Notes under the pieces: generated by a model | Seen by the model: only the letters and a program-made list of their open reading frames with translations | Told to the model about the DNA's origin: nothing | Databases searched by the model: none | Made by a program: the position numbers and the translations under genes | DNA from: CAIODY01 sp041192505 | Lineage (GTDB): Bacteria; Bacteroidota; Bacteroidia; Chitinophagales; CAIODY01 | DNA length: 10,047 nt | Direction: 5' to 3' | NCBI GenBank assembly: GCA_041192505.1 | Contig: JBEEMV010000131.1 | Location: 1 to 10,047 of the forward strand | In this document: piece by piece, positions 1-6,910 of the stretch | Layout: each line of letters begins with the position of its first letter | How positions within the stretch are numbered: position 1 is the stretch's first letter

Positions 1-377
1 TGTTTTACCGATTCATCAACTTCGGGAAACTCATCAATGCCTTCGCATACAGCACGAACGTATAAACCAGTACCACCGCACATTACAAGTGTTTTGTTTT
101 TCTGAAATAAGGATTGCATTAATTGCAAAACTTCATTTCTATACATTCCTACATCATATTTTTGATGAATAGAAATATGATTAATAAAATGATGCTTTGC
201 CTGCAAAAGCTCATCGGCCGTAGGTTTGGCGGTTCCAATTGTCATTTCATGATACACTTGTCTTGAATCGGCAGAAATAATTTCTGTATCAAAATGCTTT
301 GCAATTTGAATAGCAGTTTTTGTTTTGCCACTTGCAGTTGCTCCTGCAATTACTATCAATAAAGGTTTTGAAGACAT
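1..377 (-). CDS. miaA: tRNA dimethylallyltransferase MiaA (partial, C-terminal part outside the window)
   Basis: MiaA transfers a dimethylallyl group from DMAPP to N6 of A37 in tRNAs that read codons starting with U; it is cytoplasmic. The first 125 residues are visible. They carry the P-loop GATASGKT (residues 12-19), the DSRQVY motif (37-42) that contacts substrate, GTAKP (48-52), and CGGTGLYVRA (100-109), all hallmarks of the family. The reading frame is open to the left edge, so the remaining part (family length is about 300 residues) lies outside. The start at the ATG complementary to 375-377 places the P-loop at the usual distance from the N-terminus. The gene begins 14 bases after the stop of murF-alr on the same strand, so the two are probably co-transcribed. 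No Shine-Dalgarno sequence is seen. The identification is secure; only the truncation by the window edge limits it. Confidence 0.96.
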   Translation of the reverse strand, partial: MSSKPLLIVIAGATASGKTKTAIQIAKHFDTEIISADSRQVYHEMTIGTAKPTADELLQAKHHFINHISIHQKYDVGMYRNEVLQLMQSLFQKNKTLVMCGGTGLYVRAVCEGIDEFPEVDESVK

Positions 378-391
378 TTTATTTTTTTTGT

Positions 392-2914
392 TTATTCTTC
401 AAAATAAATTCGTTTTACACGTTTCGAAATGCCTGTAAGTATTTCATAAGGTATGCTTCCTTCCCAATTTGCTAATTCAATTAAGGTAGGGTTTTCGCCA
501 AATACTGTTACCAAATCACCTGCTTTTACATTTGCAATATGCGATACATCAAGCATACTCATATCCATACAAATATTGCCAACAGTGTTTGCCAATAAGC
601 CTTTTACTAACATTTTGCTTTTGCCATTGCCTAATACTCTTCTGTATCCATCTGCATATCCAATTCCAACTGTTGCAATTTTTCCTTCTGTTGCTAATTT
701 TCCTTTTCTGCTATAGCCAATAGTTTCATCAGCATTTATATTTTTAACTTGTAAAACAGTAGTTTTTAAAGTGCTTACCGTTTTCAGTTTACTTTGCATT
801 TCAATAGCCGAATCGTAGCCATACAAGCCTATTCCAAGCCTTACCATGTCCATTTGGTAATTGTTATGTCGTACAATTCCGCCACTATTTAAAATATGTT
901 TTAAAAATGGATAGCCGATTTTAGTTTCAATTTTTTCAGCCATTTTTTCAAATAAATCAAATTGATAAGTGCTAAAATCATCATGTTCGCTTGCTTCGCT
1001 TGCGCTTAAATGTGAGAAAACAGATTTTACTTGAATGAAATTTTTATGCTCGTTTAGTTTATCTAAAAGTTTATCTAATTCTTTTTCTTCAAATCCTAAT
1101 CGGCGCATTCCGGTATCTAATTTCAAATGAATGGATAGCGGCAATAAATCATAACCCACATAATATTTTTGCAACGTATCAATTAAATCTTGCAAAATTT
1201 CTAACGAATAAATTTCGGGCTCTAATCTGTTTTTAATAATAGTATCAAAGCTTCGTTGTTCGGGACACATTACCATTATGGGCAATAAAATTCCATTGTT
1301 TCGCAGCTCAACGCCTTCATCGGCATAGGCTACAGCCAAATAATCGGCATGATGAAATTGCAACACATTGGCTATTTCGAAACTGCCACTACCATAACTA
1401 AATGCTTTTACCATTACCATAATTTTGGTTTTGGGTTGTAGCATGGCTTGATACGTTTTGAAATTATGAACCAATGCACTTAGGTTAATTTCTAAAATTG
1501 TTTCGTGTGCTTTTTTTTCCAGCAATTGCGAAATTTTTTCAAACTCAAATGCTCTTGCACCTTTTAATAAAATGGCTTCATTGCTAAATAATTGCAAATC
1601 AAAATCCTGAATAAAATTTGTAGTATCAGGATAAAAATGCAATTCAATATTTTCGAGTTGTGCAAACTGTTTTTGCTGTTTGCAAATATTTTTACCAATG
1701 CCAATAAAACGATTGATGTGCTTAGCTTTTATCAATTCAATCACATCATTATATAAATCATAATCACTCTTTCCGCTTTGTAAAATATCGCTTAAAATAA
1801 CGGTGTGTTTATCATGTTGTTTTTGATGATATAAAAAATCGAGTGCTATCGAAATAGAATTAATATCGCTATTATAACTATCATTAATCAACGAACAATT
1901 ATTGTTGGCTTCTTTTAATTCTAACCGCATTCCAATATTTGTTAAATGAATCATGCGTTGCTGAATGATGGCATTATCATAATTATTTAACAACATATAC
2001 GCCCAACAATGAATGGCATTTTCGATAGATGCTTTATCGCTAAACGGAATTACAATAAAAATTTCATTTGCATTAAAAGTAGCATGAATAGTGGTTTTCA
2101 TGCCTTCGCTTATTATTTCATTTATTTTTAAATCGGCTTCATTTTTAAAACTCCAGCTAAATAAATTAAATCTATCTGTATCGCCATCGTTTGCAATTTT
2201 CGATTTAAAATTTACAGCAGCATGATGCAATTCATCATAATCTTTACAATAAATAATATGATTAGCAAAAGCAAATAGTTGTAGCTTTTCATTTATTTTC
2301 TGACGAACATTTAAAAAACCTTCGCTGTGTGCTTCGCCAATATTTGTAAAAATACCAACCGTAGGTTTTATAATTTTTTCAAGATTTTGCATCTCGTAGG
2401 GCTGCGAAATGCCTGCTTCAAAAATGCCTAATTGATGTGTAACATTTATCTGCCAAACGCTTAATGGTACGCCAATTTGTGAATTATAGCTTTTTGGTGA
2501 ACGAACAATTTTGAAATCATTTTCGAGCAATTGATACAGCCATTCTTTTACCACCGTTTTACCATTGCTACCTGTAACGCCAATGATGGGTATATTATAT
2601 TGATGCCGATGAAAAGCAGTAATTTGTTGTAAAGCTTCAATCGAATTTTTTACTTTAATGAAATTGGCTAATGGAAATTTAAGTAAGTCGAGTTCTTCTT
2701 CTACTATAAAATTTCGTACGCCTTTATCATACAAATTTTGAATATACAAATGCCCATTTTGCCTTGCACCTTTAATAGCAAAAAACAGCGTATTGCTGGT
2801 TTGTGTTAGTTTTCGGCTATCAATAAGTAAGTGTAAAACAGGTTGGTTATGTGCAACCCTAAGCAATGTACCTTTTGTAATCTTGAATATAAAATCGATG
2901 GTGTAGTTGTTCAT
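392..2914 (-). CDS. murF-alr: Bifunctional UDP-MurNAc-tripeptide:D-Ala-D-Ala ligase / alanine racemase fusion
   Basis: This single 840-residue chain joins two cell wall enzymes. Residues 1 to about 465 are MurF, which adds D-Ala-D-Ala to the UDP-MurNAc tripeptide using ATP. The P-loop GVTGSNGKT is at 112-120 (Lys119), EAGIS at 166-170, the central NDSYNSD at 344-350, and KGARAFEFE at 451-459. Residues from about 470 to 840 are a fold-type III PLP alanine racemase. Its PLP lysine is Lys503 in MVKAFSYGSG, HLKLDTGMRRLGF at 596-608 supplies Lys598 and Arg605, Arg692 faces the pyridine ring, the catalytic Tyr734 lies in IGYSRKG, and CMD is at 782-784. Every key racemase residue is therefore present. 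Such fusions are known in Bacteroidota. The racemase domain makes D-Ala, the precursor of the dipeptide used by the ligase domain. The gene follows a terminator and lies 14 bases before miaA. A weak -7-like box (TATTTTTA, minus strand, 2925-2932) precedes the start. Confidence 0.96.
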   Translation of the reverse strand: MNNYTIDFIFKITKGTLLRVAHNQPVLHLLIDSRKLTQTSNTLFFAIKGARQNGHLYIQNLYDKGVRNFIVEEELDLLKFPLANFIKVKNSIEALQQITAFHRHQYNIPIIGVTGSNGKTVVKEWLYQLLENDFKIVRSPKSYNSQIGVPLSVWQINVTHQLGIFEAGISQPYEMQNLEKIIKPTVGIFTNIGEAHSEGFLNVRQKINEKLQLFAFANHIIYCKDYDELHHAAVNFKSKIANDGDTDRFNLFSWSFKNEADLKINEIISEGMKTTIHATFNANEIFIVIPFSDKASIENAIHCWAYMLLNNYDNAIIQQRMIHLTNIGMRLELKEANNNCSLINDSYNSDINSISIALDFLYHQKQHDKHTVILSDILQSGKSDYDLYNDVIELIKAKHINRFIGIGKNICKQQKQFAQLENIELHFYPDTTNFIQDFDLQLFSNEAILLKGARAFEFEKISQLLEKKAHETILEINLSALVHNFKTYQAMLQPKTKIMVMVKAFSYGSGSFEIANVLQFHHADYLAVAYADEGVELRNNGILLPIMVMCPEQRSFDTIIKNRLEPEIYSLEILQDLIDTLQKYYVGYDLLPLSIHLKLDTGMRRLGFEEKELDKLLDKLNEHKNFIQVKSVFSHLSASEASEHDDFSTYQFDLFEKMAEKIETKIGYPFLKHILNSGGIVRHNNYQMDMVRLGIGLYGYDSAIEMQSKLKTVSTLKTTVLQVKNINADETIGYSRKGKLATEGKIATVGIGYADGYRRVLGNGKSKMLVKGLLANTVGNICMDMSMLDVSHIANVKAGDLVTVFGENPTLIELANWEGSIPYEILTGISKRVKRIYFEE

Positions 2915-2959
2915 AAATGCAGGCTAAAAATACAATAAGAAATTGGATTGATGAACATA

Positions 2960-2996
2960 AAAAAGCCGAAAAGTATTTTACACTTTTCGGCTTTTT
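2960..2996 (-). terminator. Rho-independent terminator after the fabD / barrel-protein unit
   Basis: A perfect 15-bp inverted repeat (2960-2974 with 2982-2996) surrounds a 7-base loop. The stem centre is GC-rich (GCCG/CGGC), with an A-tract on one side and a T-tract on the other. Read on the minus strand it starts 15 bases after the stop of the 3012-3560 gene and ends in a run of T, as expected for an intrinsic terminator. It is symmetrical enough to work in both directions. It separates the fabD unit from murF-alr. Confidence 0.88.
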
Positions 2997-3011
2997 GAAT
3001 TTAATGAAAGA

Positions 3012-3560
3012 TTATAATCTAACTGAAAGTCCTATTTGAAATGGAGATTTAGCCAAGCCTATTTCACCAAATATGCCCATATTATTAGCTATTAAAATTC
3101 TAAATCCTAAGGTAAGATCCATACCAATAGGATAATCACGTAAGTCAGTGTATTGATTATTTTCTTTAAAATATCGATAACCCATTCCTAATCCCATATA
3201 TAAATCTGCAATTTCACTTTTTGGCAAAGCATGAAAATTAAATCTTCCTAATGCACTAAATGTTGAAATTTTATTGGTTGGATTATTATTAGTTGCGTAA
3301 GCTAAATTTAATCCAATACCAATTGAATTTGTTATGGCGTATTCAAATTTTCCGTAAATAGGACCTACTACTGTTGAAGCCAAACTACCTAACCATGGCG
3401 CACCATACCCTGCCGAAACGTAGATTTTGTTTTGATTAAAAGCAGCAATTAATTCAGGTTTATCTTCTTTAGTTTCTTTTAAATGCATGGTTCTTATTTG
3501 CGAAGTAGCAAATTTTATAGAAGCTATGGTTAATACCAAGTATATAAAAATGATTTTCAT
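3012..3560 (-). CDS. Small secreted outer-membrane beta-barrel-like protein, function unknown
   Basis: I do not recognise a specific family. The 182-residue product starts with a typical signal peptide (Lys2, a hydrophobic stretch to about residue 17, probable cleavage after the Ser at position 20). The rest has alternating hydrophobic/polar stretches rich in Gly and aromatic residues (for example KIYVSAGYGAPW at 45-56, GIGLNLAYA near 81-89, LYMGLGMGYRYF near 120-131, GMDLTLGFRI near 146-155). It ends in a short amphipathic strand, FQIGLSVRL. That pattern fits a small 8-strand-like outer membrane barrel of the kind common in Bacteroidota. There is no enzyme motif. The gene starts 12 bases after the fabD stop and is followed by a strong terminator, so it is the last gene of a fabD transcript. 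The barrel assignment rests on pattern only. Confidence 0.7.
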   Translation of the reverse strand: MKIIFIYLVLTIASIKFATSQIRTMHLKETKEDKPELIAAFNQNKIYVSAGYGAPWLGSLASTVVGPIYGKFEYAITNSIGIGLNLAYATNNNPTNKISTFSALGRFNFHALPKSEIADLYMGLGMGYRYFKENNQYTDLRDYPIGMDLTLGFRILIANNMGIFGEIGLAKSPFQIGLSVRL

Positions 3561-3572
3561 TGTATAAAGATT

Positions 3573-4448
3573 TTAATTCACTCCACTTACAATTGTTTCT
3601 TTATTGATTTTTTGAACCAAGCCTTGCAATACTTTTCCTGGGCCTATTTCAACATATTCGGTAATATTATTTGCCACCATATTTTGTACAGATTGTGTCC
3701 AACGTACTGGCGCAGTTAATTGCGAAATTAAATTTTGTTTTATTTCATCAACGCTTGTATGTGGCTGTGCATCTACATTTTGATAGATAGGGCAAATTGG
3801 TGGATTGAAATTTGTGTTTTCAATAGCTGCTTTTAATTCTAATCTGGCAGGCTCCATTACTGGCGAATGAAATGCACCACCAACTGGTAAAACCAATGCA
3901 CGTTTTGCACCTGCGGCTTTCATGGCTTCGCAAGCTTTATTCACTCCTTCAATTGTACCCGAAATAACTAATTGCCCTGGGCAATTATAATTAGCTGGCA
4001 CAACGATTTCTTCTATTTCGCTACAAATTTTTTCAACCACATCATCAGCTAAATTTAATACCGCAGCCATGGTTGATGGTTGCAACAAACAAGCTTTTTG
4101 CATAGCATTAGCACGGGCTGCTACTAATTTCAACCCATCTTCAAAACTTAATGCGCCTGCTGCTACCAATGCTGAAAATTCGCCTAATGAATGACCAGCA
4201 ACAGCATCAGGATTAAAGCTTTCCATTGTTTTTGCTAACACAACCGAATGAATAAAAATGGCTGGTTGGGTTACGTTTGTTTGGCGCAATTCTTCGTCCG
4301 TACCACCAAACATAATATCTGTAATTCTAAATCCTAAAATAGAATTTGCTTGTTCGAAAAGTTGTTTTGCGGTTTCATTACTTTCGTATAAAGCCTTGCC
4401 CATACCACTAAATTGCGAACCTTGACCAGGAAAAATGTATGCTTTCAT
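3573..4448 (-). CDS. fabD: Malonyl-CoA:ACP transacylase FabD
   Basis: FabD moves the malonyl group from CoA to acyl carrier protein, supplying extender units for type II fatty acid synthesis in the cytoplasm. The 291-residue protein has the N-terminal FPGQGSQFSGMG (6-17; oxyanion Gln9) and the nucleophile elbow GHSLGE with Ser87. It also has the substrate-carboxylate Arg112, the catalytic His194 in GGAFHSP, and the C-terminal EIGPGKVLQGLV. These correspond to Ser92, Arg117, His201 and Gln11 of the E. coli enzyme. The length is slightly below the usual 300-310 residues, but nothing essential is missing. The start leaves the GQGSQ motif six residues in, as in the family. Unlike the classical arrangement, the neighbours here are not other fab genes: a barrel-like gene follows 12 bases downstream. 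The gene is divergent from tRNA-Leu, with promoters probably in the 125-base gap. Confidence 0.97.
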   Translation of the reverse strand: MKAYIFPGQGSQFSGMGKALYESNETAKQLFEQANSILGFRITDIMFGGTDEELRQTNVTQPAIFIHSVVLAKTMESFNPDAVAGHSLGEFSALVAAGALSFEDGLKLVAARANAMQKACLLQPSTMAAVLNLADDVVEKICSEIEEIVVPANYNCPGQLVISGTIEGVNKACEAMKAAGAKRALVLPVGGAFHSPVMEPARLELKAAIENTNFNPPICPIYQNVDAQPHTSVDEIKQNLISQLTAPVRWTQSVQNMVANNITEYVEIGPGKVLQGLVQKINKETIVSGVN

Positions 4449-4489
4449 TTTTTAATTATGTTTTTGATTAATGATTAATGTTAGATTTC

Positions 4490-4497
4490 TATCTTTG
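4490..4497 (+). promoter_or_regulatory. Candidate Bacteroidota-type -7 box upstream of tRNA-Leu
   Basis: TATCTTTG matches the Bacteroidota sigma-factor -7 consensus TAnnTTTG exactly and is followed by C. A TTTG lies at 4463-4466, 23 bases upstream; this is slightly longer than the usual 19-21-base spacing for the -33 element. Transcription would start near 4504, about 70 bases before the mature tRNA. The box is part of a near-palindrome: the opposite strand reads TACTTTCG at 4498-4505, one mismatch from the same consensus and pointing toward fabD. Confidence 0.5.
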
Positions 4498-4573
4498 CGA
4501 AAGTAAAAAAGTTATTGAAAAGTTTTATTTTTTACTCAAAACTAATAACGAGCATCCAACAACTTTTTAAAAT

Positions 4574-4657
4574 GCCCAGGTGGCGAAATTGGCAGACGCA
4601 CTACCTTGAGGTGGTAGCTCCCGAAAGGGCGTACGAGTTCGAATCTCGTCTTGGGCA
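4574..4657 (+). tRNA. tRNA-Leu (anticodon GAG)
   Basis: The 84-base sequence folds into a class II tRNA. The acceptor stem GCCCAGG pairs with CTTGGGC (one G-U pair) and the discriminator is A4657. The D-arm contains GGCGAAATTGGCAGACGC. The anticodon stem CTACC/GGTAG encloses loop TTGAGGT, with anticodon GAG at 4608-4610. The long variable arm (CTCCCGAAAGGGCGT) is typical of leucine tRNAs, and the T-arm is ACGAG-TTCGAAT-CTCGT. The anticodon reads CUC/CUU leucine codons. The terminal CCA is not encoded (CTA follows the discriminator), so it must be added by CCA-adding enzyme. The promoter is likely at 4490-4497. A bulged stem-loop at 4511-4549 lies in the 5' leader, and an octamer repeat tract begins 9 bases after the 3' end. 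Confidence 0.97.
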
Positions 4658-4666
4658 CTAATACAA

Positions 4667-4698
4667 TTTGCTAATTAGCTGATGTGCTAATATGCTAA
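4667..4698 (+). repeat. Left tract of an 8-base tandem repeat (inverted relative to the right tract)
   Basis: Four consecutive octamers are visible: TTTGCTAA (4667-4674), TTAGCTGA (4675-4682), TGTGCTAA (4683-4690) and TATGCTAA (4691-4698). On the minus strand they read as variants of TTAGCATA/TTAGCACA. The tract lies just downstream of tRNA-Leu and is the reverse complement of the tract at 4794-4833. GCTGATGTGCTAA (4678-4690) is a perfect 13-base inverted match to 4794-4806. Confidence 0.75.
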
Positions 4699-4793
4699 TT
4701 TTAGCTTTCTAGATTATCAAGATTTTATTTAAGAGGAAGAAATTTTTTCTATCAAACTAAATTCCTTTTTAATGCATCTTTTTTGAATTTTAA

Positions 4794-4833
4794 TTAGCAC
4801 ATCAGCATATTAGCATATTATCACATTTGATGT
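4794..4833 (+). repeat. Right tract of the 8-base tandem repeat, directly before fmt
   Basis: The octamers are TTAGCACA (4794-4801), TCAGCATA (4802-4809), TTAGCATA (4810-4817), TTATCACA (4818-4825), and a decayed TTTGATGT (4826-4833). The tract ends three bases before the fmt start codon and is oriented opposite to the left tract, so the pair can form a long imperfect stem around about 95 bases of AT-rich DNA. That spacer (4699-4793) holds no gene that I can see: there is no usable start codon with an open frame and no recognisable RNA motif. Confidence 0.75.
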
Positions 4834-4836
4834 TTT

Positions 4837-5739
4837 ATGCGTATAGTATTTTTCGGTACACCAGATTTTGCAGTTCCATCATTAAAAATTTTGGTTGATA
4901 ATGGCTATGATATTGCAGCGGTGGTAACTGTAGCCGATAAACCTGCTGGTAGAGGATTGCAAATTCATCAATCTCCTATTAAAAAATATGCTGTTGAAAA
5001 TGGTATAAAAATTTTGCAACCCGAAAAACTAAAAGACGAAAATTTTATTGCTGAATTAAAATCATTACATGCTGATTTGCAAATTGTAATTGCATTTAGA
5101 ATGTTGCCCGAAATAGTTTGGACAATGCCAACAATTGGTACATTTAATTTGCATGCTTCGTTGCTGCCCAAATATCGTGGTGCTGCACCCATAAATTGGG
5201 CAATAATAAATGGTGAAGAAGAAACTGGATTAACTACATTTTTTTTAAAGCATGAAATTGATACTGGTCAAATTATTATGCAAGAAAAAATTAAAATTAC
5301 TGAAACCTATACTGCTGGAGATTTGCATGACGAAATGATGATGAAAGGTGCAAACTTAGTATTAGAAACGGTAAGAAAAATTGAATCGAAAAATTATGAA
5401 TTGAAAGAGCAAATAGGCGAAATAATTCATGCCCCTAAAATATTTAAACCCGATTGTAAAATAAATTTTAATCAACAAGTAGATAAAGTTTACAATCATA
5501 TACGGGGATTAAGCCCTTACCCAGCGGCTTTTACAGATTTGAATGGAAAAGTATTGAAAATATTTTCGGCAAAAAAGATAAACGAACAACACAATTCTGA
5601 AATTGGAAAAATGCATACCGACCATAAAACCTATCTTCGGTTTGCTTGTACAAACGGATTTATTGATGTTGAAGTTTTGCAATTAGAAGGCAAACAAAAA
5701 ATGAATGTTGAAGATTTTTTAAGAGGCTGGAGAGCTTAG
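4837..5739 (+). CDS. fmt: Methionyl-tRNA formyltransferase
   Basis: Fmt formylates the methionine on initiator tRNA using 10-formyltetrahydrofolate, a cytoplasmic step before translation initiation. The 300-residue protein has the N-terminal FGTPDFAVPSL (6-16) and the tRNA-acceptor-binding loop DKPAGRGLQIHQSPIK (34-49). It also has the formyltransferase signature NLHASLLPKYRGAAPINWAI (104-123), with catalytic Asn104 and His106, and Asp142 in EIDTGQI. These correspond to Asn106, His108 and Asp144 of E. coli Fmt. A C-terminal OB-like domain from about residue 205 (GLSPYPAAFTDLNGK) is intact. The length is within the family range. It is the only protein gene on the plus strand here. No Shine-Dalgarno sequence is present, and the repeat tract ends three bases before the ATG. 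No strong promoter is seen directly upstream, so read-through from the tRNA promoter is possible. The 3' end faces sixA across 26 bases. Confidence 0.97.
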   Translation: MRIVFFGTPDFAVPSLKILVDNGYDIAAVVTVADKPAGRGLQIHQSPIKKYAVENGIKILQPEKLKDENFIAELKSLHADLQIVIAFRMLPEIVWTMPTIGTFNLHASLLPKYRGAAPINWAIINGEEETGLTTFFLKHEIDTGQIIMQEKIKITETYTAGDLHDEMMMKGANLVLETVRKIESKNYELKEQIGEIIHAPKIFKPDCKINFNQQVDKVYNHIRGLSPYPAAFTDLNGKVLKIFSAKKINEQHNSEIGKMHTDHKTYLRFACTNGFIDVEVLQLEGKQKMNVEDFLRGWRA

Positions 5740-5765
5740 AAACAGTGAATAATTCGCCACAAAAC

Positions 5766-6245
5766 CTAAGGATAATCAAATAATAGAAGTTCATTTTTAG
5801 ATTCGAAAAAATCTTGCCAATGATTTGTTTCGATAGTGAAAATTGCTACCCCAGCAGTAGGCATTCCGAAAGTAGTTTTACTTTTTAATGCGTTTACAAA
5901 ATCGGTAATACCTGGGTTGTGGCATACAATCATAACCGAATTATAGGTATCATCAATAGCAGCAATTGCAGTTTTAATATGCAATGGTGATGCATTGTAC
6001 AACGATTCCAAATATTCTATTTTTAAATTTGCCACGTTAAACACTGCCGCCATTTTTTCGGCAGTTTGCATGGTTCGTTTTGCATGGCTTGATACAATTA
6101 TTTCGGGCAAAATATTTTTTTCAGTTAAGCGTTTTGCCATTGTTTCCGCTTCTTTAATTCCATTCATTTTAAGCTCTCTATCCTTATCTGCCATATCAAA
6201 TCCATGCTGTGTTTCGGCATGGCGTACTAAAATTAATATTTTCAT
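5766..6245 (-). CDS. sixA: SixA-type histidine phosphatase (branch 1 of the histidine phosphatase superfamily)
   Basis: The 159-residue protein has the size and motifs of SixA-like phosphohistidine phosphatases, small cytoplasmic enzymes that use a phospho-histidine intermediate. The RHG-type motif VRHAET puts the nucleophile at His9 with Arg8. SSHAKRTMQTA (52-62) supplies Arg57, and VCHNPGITDF (107-116) carries the second catalytic His109. The compact length with no inserted cap domain is what separates SixA from phosphoglycerate mutases. The start codon overlaps the stop of ppa in an ATGA arrangement, so it is translationally coupled to ppa. The natural substrate is not evident. E. coli SixA acts on histidine-phosphorylated phosphotransfer proteins, but in Bacteroidota the target is unknown to me, so the symbol describes the family and not a proven function. 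No hairpin terminator is visible in the 26 bases before fmt. Confidence 0.87.
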   Translation of the reverse strand: MKILILVRHAETQHGFDMADKDRELKMNGIKEAETMAKRLTEKNILPEIIVSSHAKRTMQTAEKMAAVFNVANLKIEYLESLYNASPLHIKTAIAAIDDTYNSVMIVCHNPGITDFVNALKSKTTFGMPTAGVAIFTIETNHWQDFFESKNELLLFDYP

Positions 6246-6862
6246 ACTTCAGATTTTATTAATTCAGAATAATCATCCATTGCAGCTTTAATCACTTTAT
6301 GTGCTTCAGCTCTATTATAAATGCCATCTATTTGTATAACTTGTATTTCGTTGGGTAAATTTTTATAGGTAAGAAAATAATGTTTCAACTTATTGATTAG
6401 TGCTTCAGGTACATCCGTTATATCATTCCAATTATTATAAATTTCATCACCTTTTAATACTGCTATAATTTTATCATCGGCTTCATTTTTATCAATTAAT
6501 TTAAATCCGCCAATAGGCTTGGCTTCTAATAAAATTGCTCCTTTACTAATTTCACTTGATGATAATACACAAATATCTAAAGGATCTTTATCGCCATCGC
6601 TTACATTTTTGTGGCCGCTTTCAATAGCTAAATTTTTAATATTGGTTTTACAATATGTTTGTGGAATGAAGCCATACATTGATGGTACTACATTGCTAAA
6701 ACGTTGTGGCCTATCTACTTTTAACCAACCACTAATTTTATCAATTTCAAATTTAATAGTATCAGAAGGTACAATTTCAATAAATGCATTTACAATTTCG
6801 GGAGCATCATTACCTATACTTATTCCATGCCACGGATGAGCAGTTACATTGGTTATTTTCAT
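6242..6862 (-). CDS. ppa: Inorganic pyrophosphatase, family I
   Basis: The enzyme hydrolyses pyrophosphate released by DNA, RNA, aminoacyl-tRNA and lipid synthesis, pulling those reactions forward; it is cytoplasmic and Mg-dependent. The 206-residue product has KFEID (37-41; Lys37, Glu39), KVDRPQ with Arg51, MYGFIPQTY (62-70; Tyr63), and the metal-binding signature DKDPLD (91-96; Asp91, Asp93, Asp96). It also has LIDKNEADDK (122-131; Asp124, Asp129, Lys131). These align with Lys29, Glu31, Arg43, Tyr55, Asp65/67/70, Asp97/102 and Lys104 of the E. coli enzyme. It is about 30 residues longer than the E. coli protein, partly through an N-terminal extension and a longer loop before the DxDPxD motif. 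It overlaps sixA by 4 bases. The upstream 104-base gap contains the terminator of the serine hydrolase gene; I could not find a convincing -7 box of its own. Confidence 0.95.
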   Translation of the reverse strand: MKITNVTAHPWHGISIGNDAPEIVNAFIEIVPSDTIKFEIDKISGWLKVDRPQRFSNVVPSMYGFIPQTYCKTNIKNLAIESGHKNVSDGDKDPLDICVLSSSEISKGAILLEAKPIGGFKLIDKNEADDKIIAVLKGDEIYNNWNDITDVPEALINKLKHYFLTYKNLPNEIQVIQIDGIYNRAEAHKVIKAAMDDYSELIKSEV

Positions 6863-6910
6863 AATTTAAAATATTATTTGACTTGTATATCGTCTCAATT
6901 ATTGCGTAAA

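Noticed and set aside
453..723. Open frames on the plus strand opposite the racemase domain
   Set aside because: They lie entirely antisense to a well-supported domain with all catalytic residues, their products are low-complexity and hydrophobic, and no protein motif is visible; they are by-products of codon bias.
1490..1530. murF-alr fusion as a sequencing or assembly error
   Set aside because: The frame runs through the junction without a stop or abrupt change in composition, both domains are complete on each side, and this fusion is known from Bacteroidota.
4699..4793. Small gene or riboswitch in the spacer between the octamer tracts
   Set aside because: AAGAGGAAGA looks like a ribosome binding site, but no start codon with an open frame follows; no conserved riboswitch core is recognisable in the AT-rich DNA.
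4667..4833. CRISPR array
   Set aside because: The repeat unit is only 8 bases, the copies are directly adjacent without unique spacers, and the two tracts are in opposite orientation; no cas gene is nearby.
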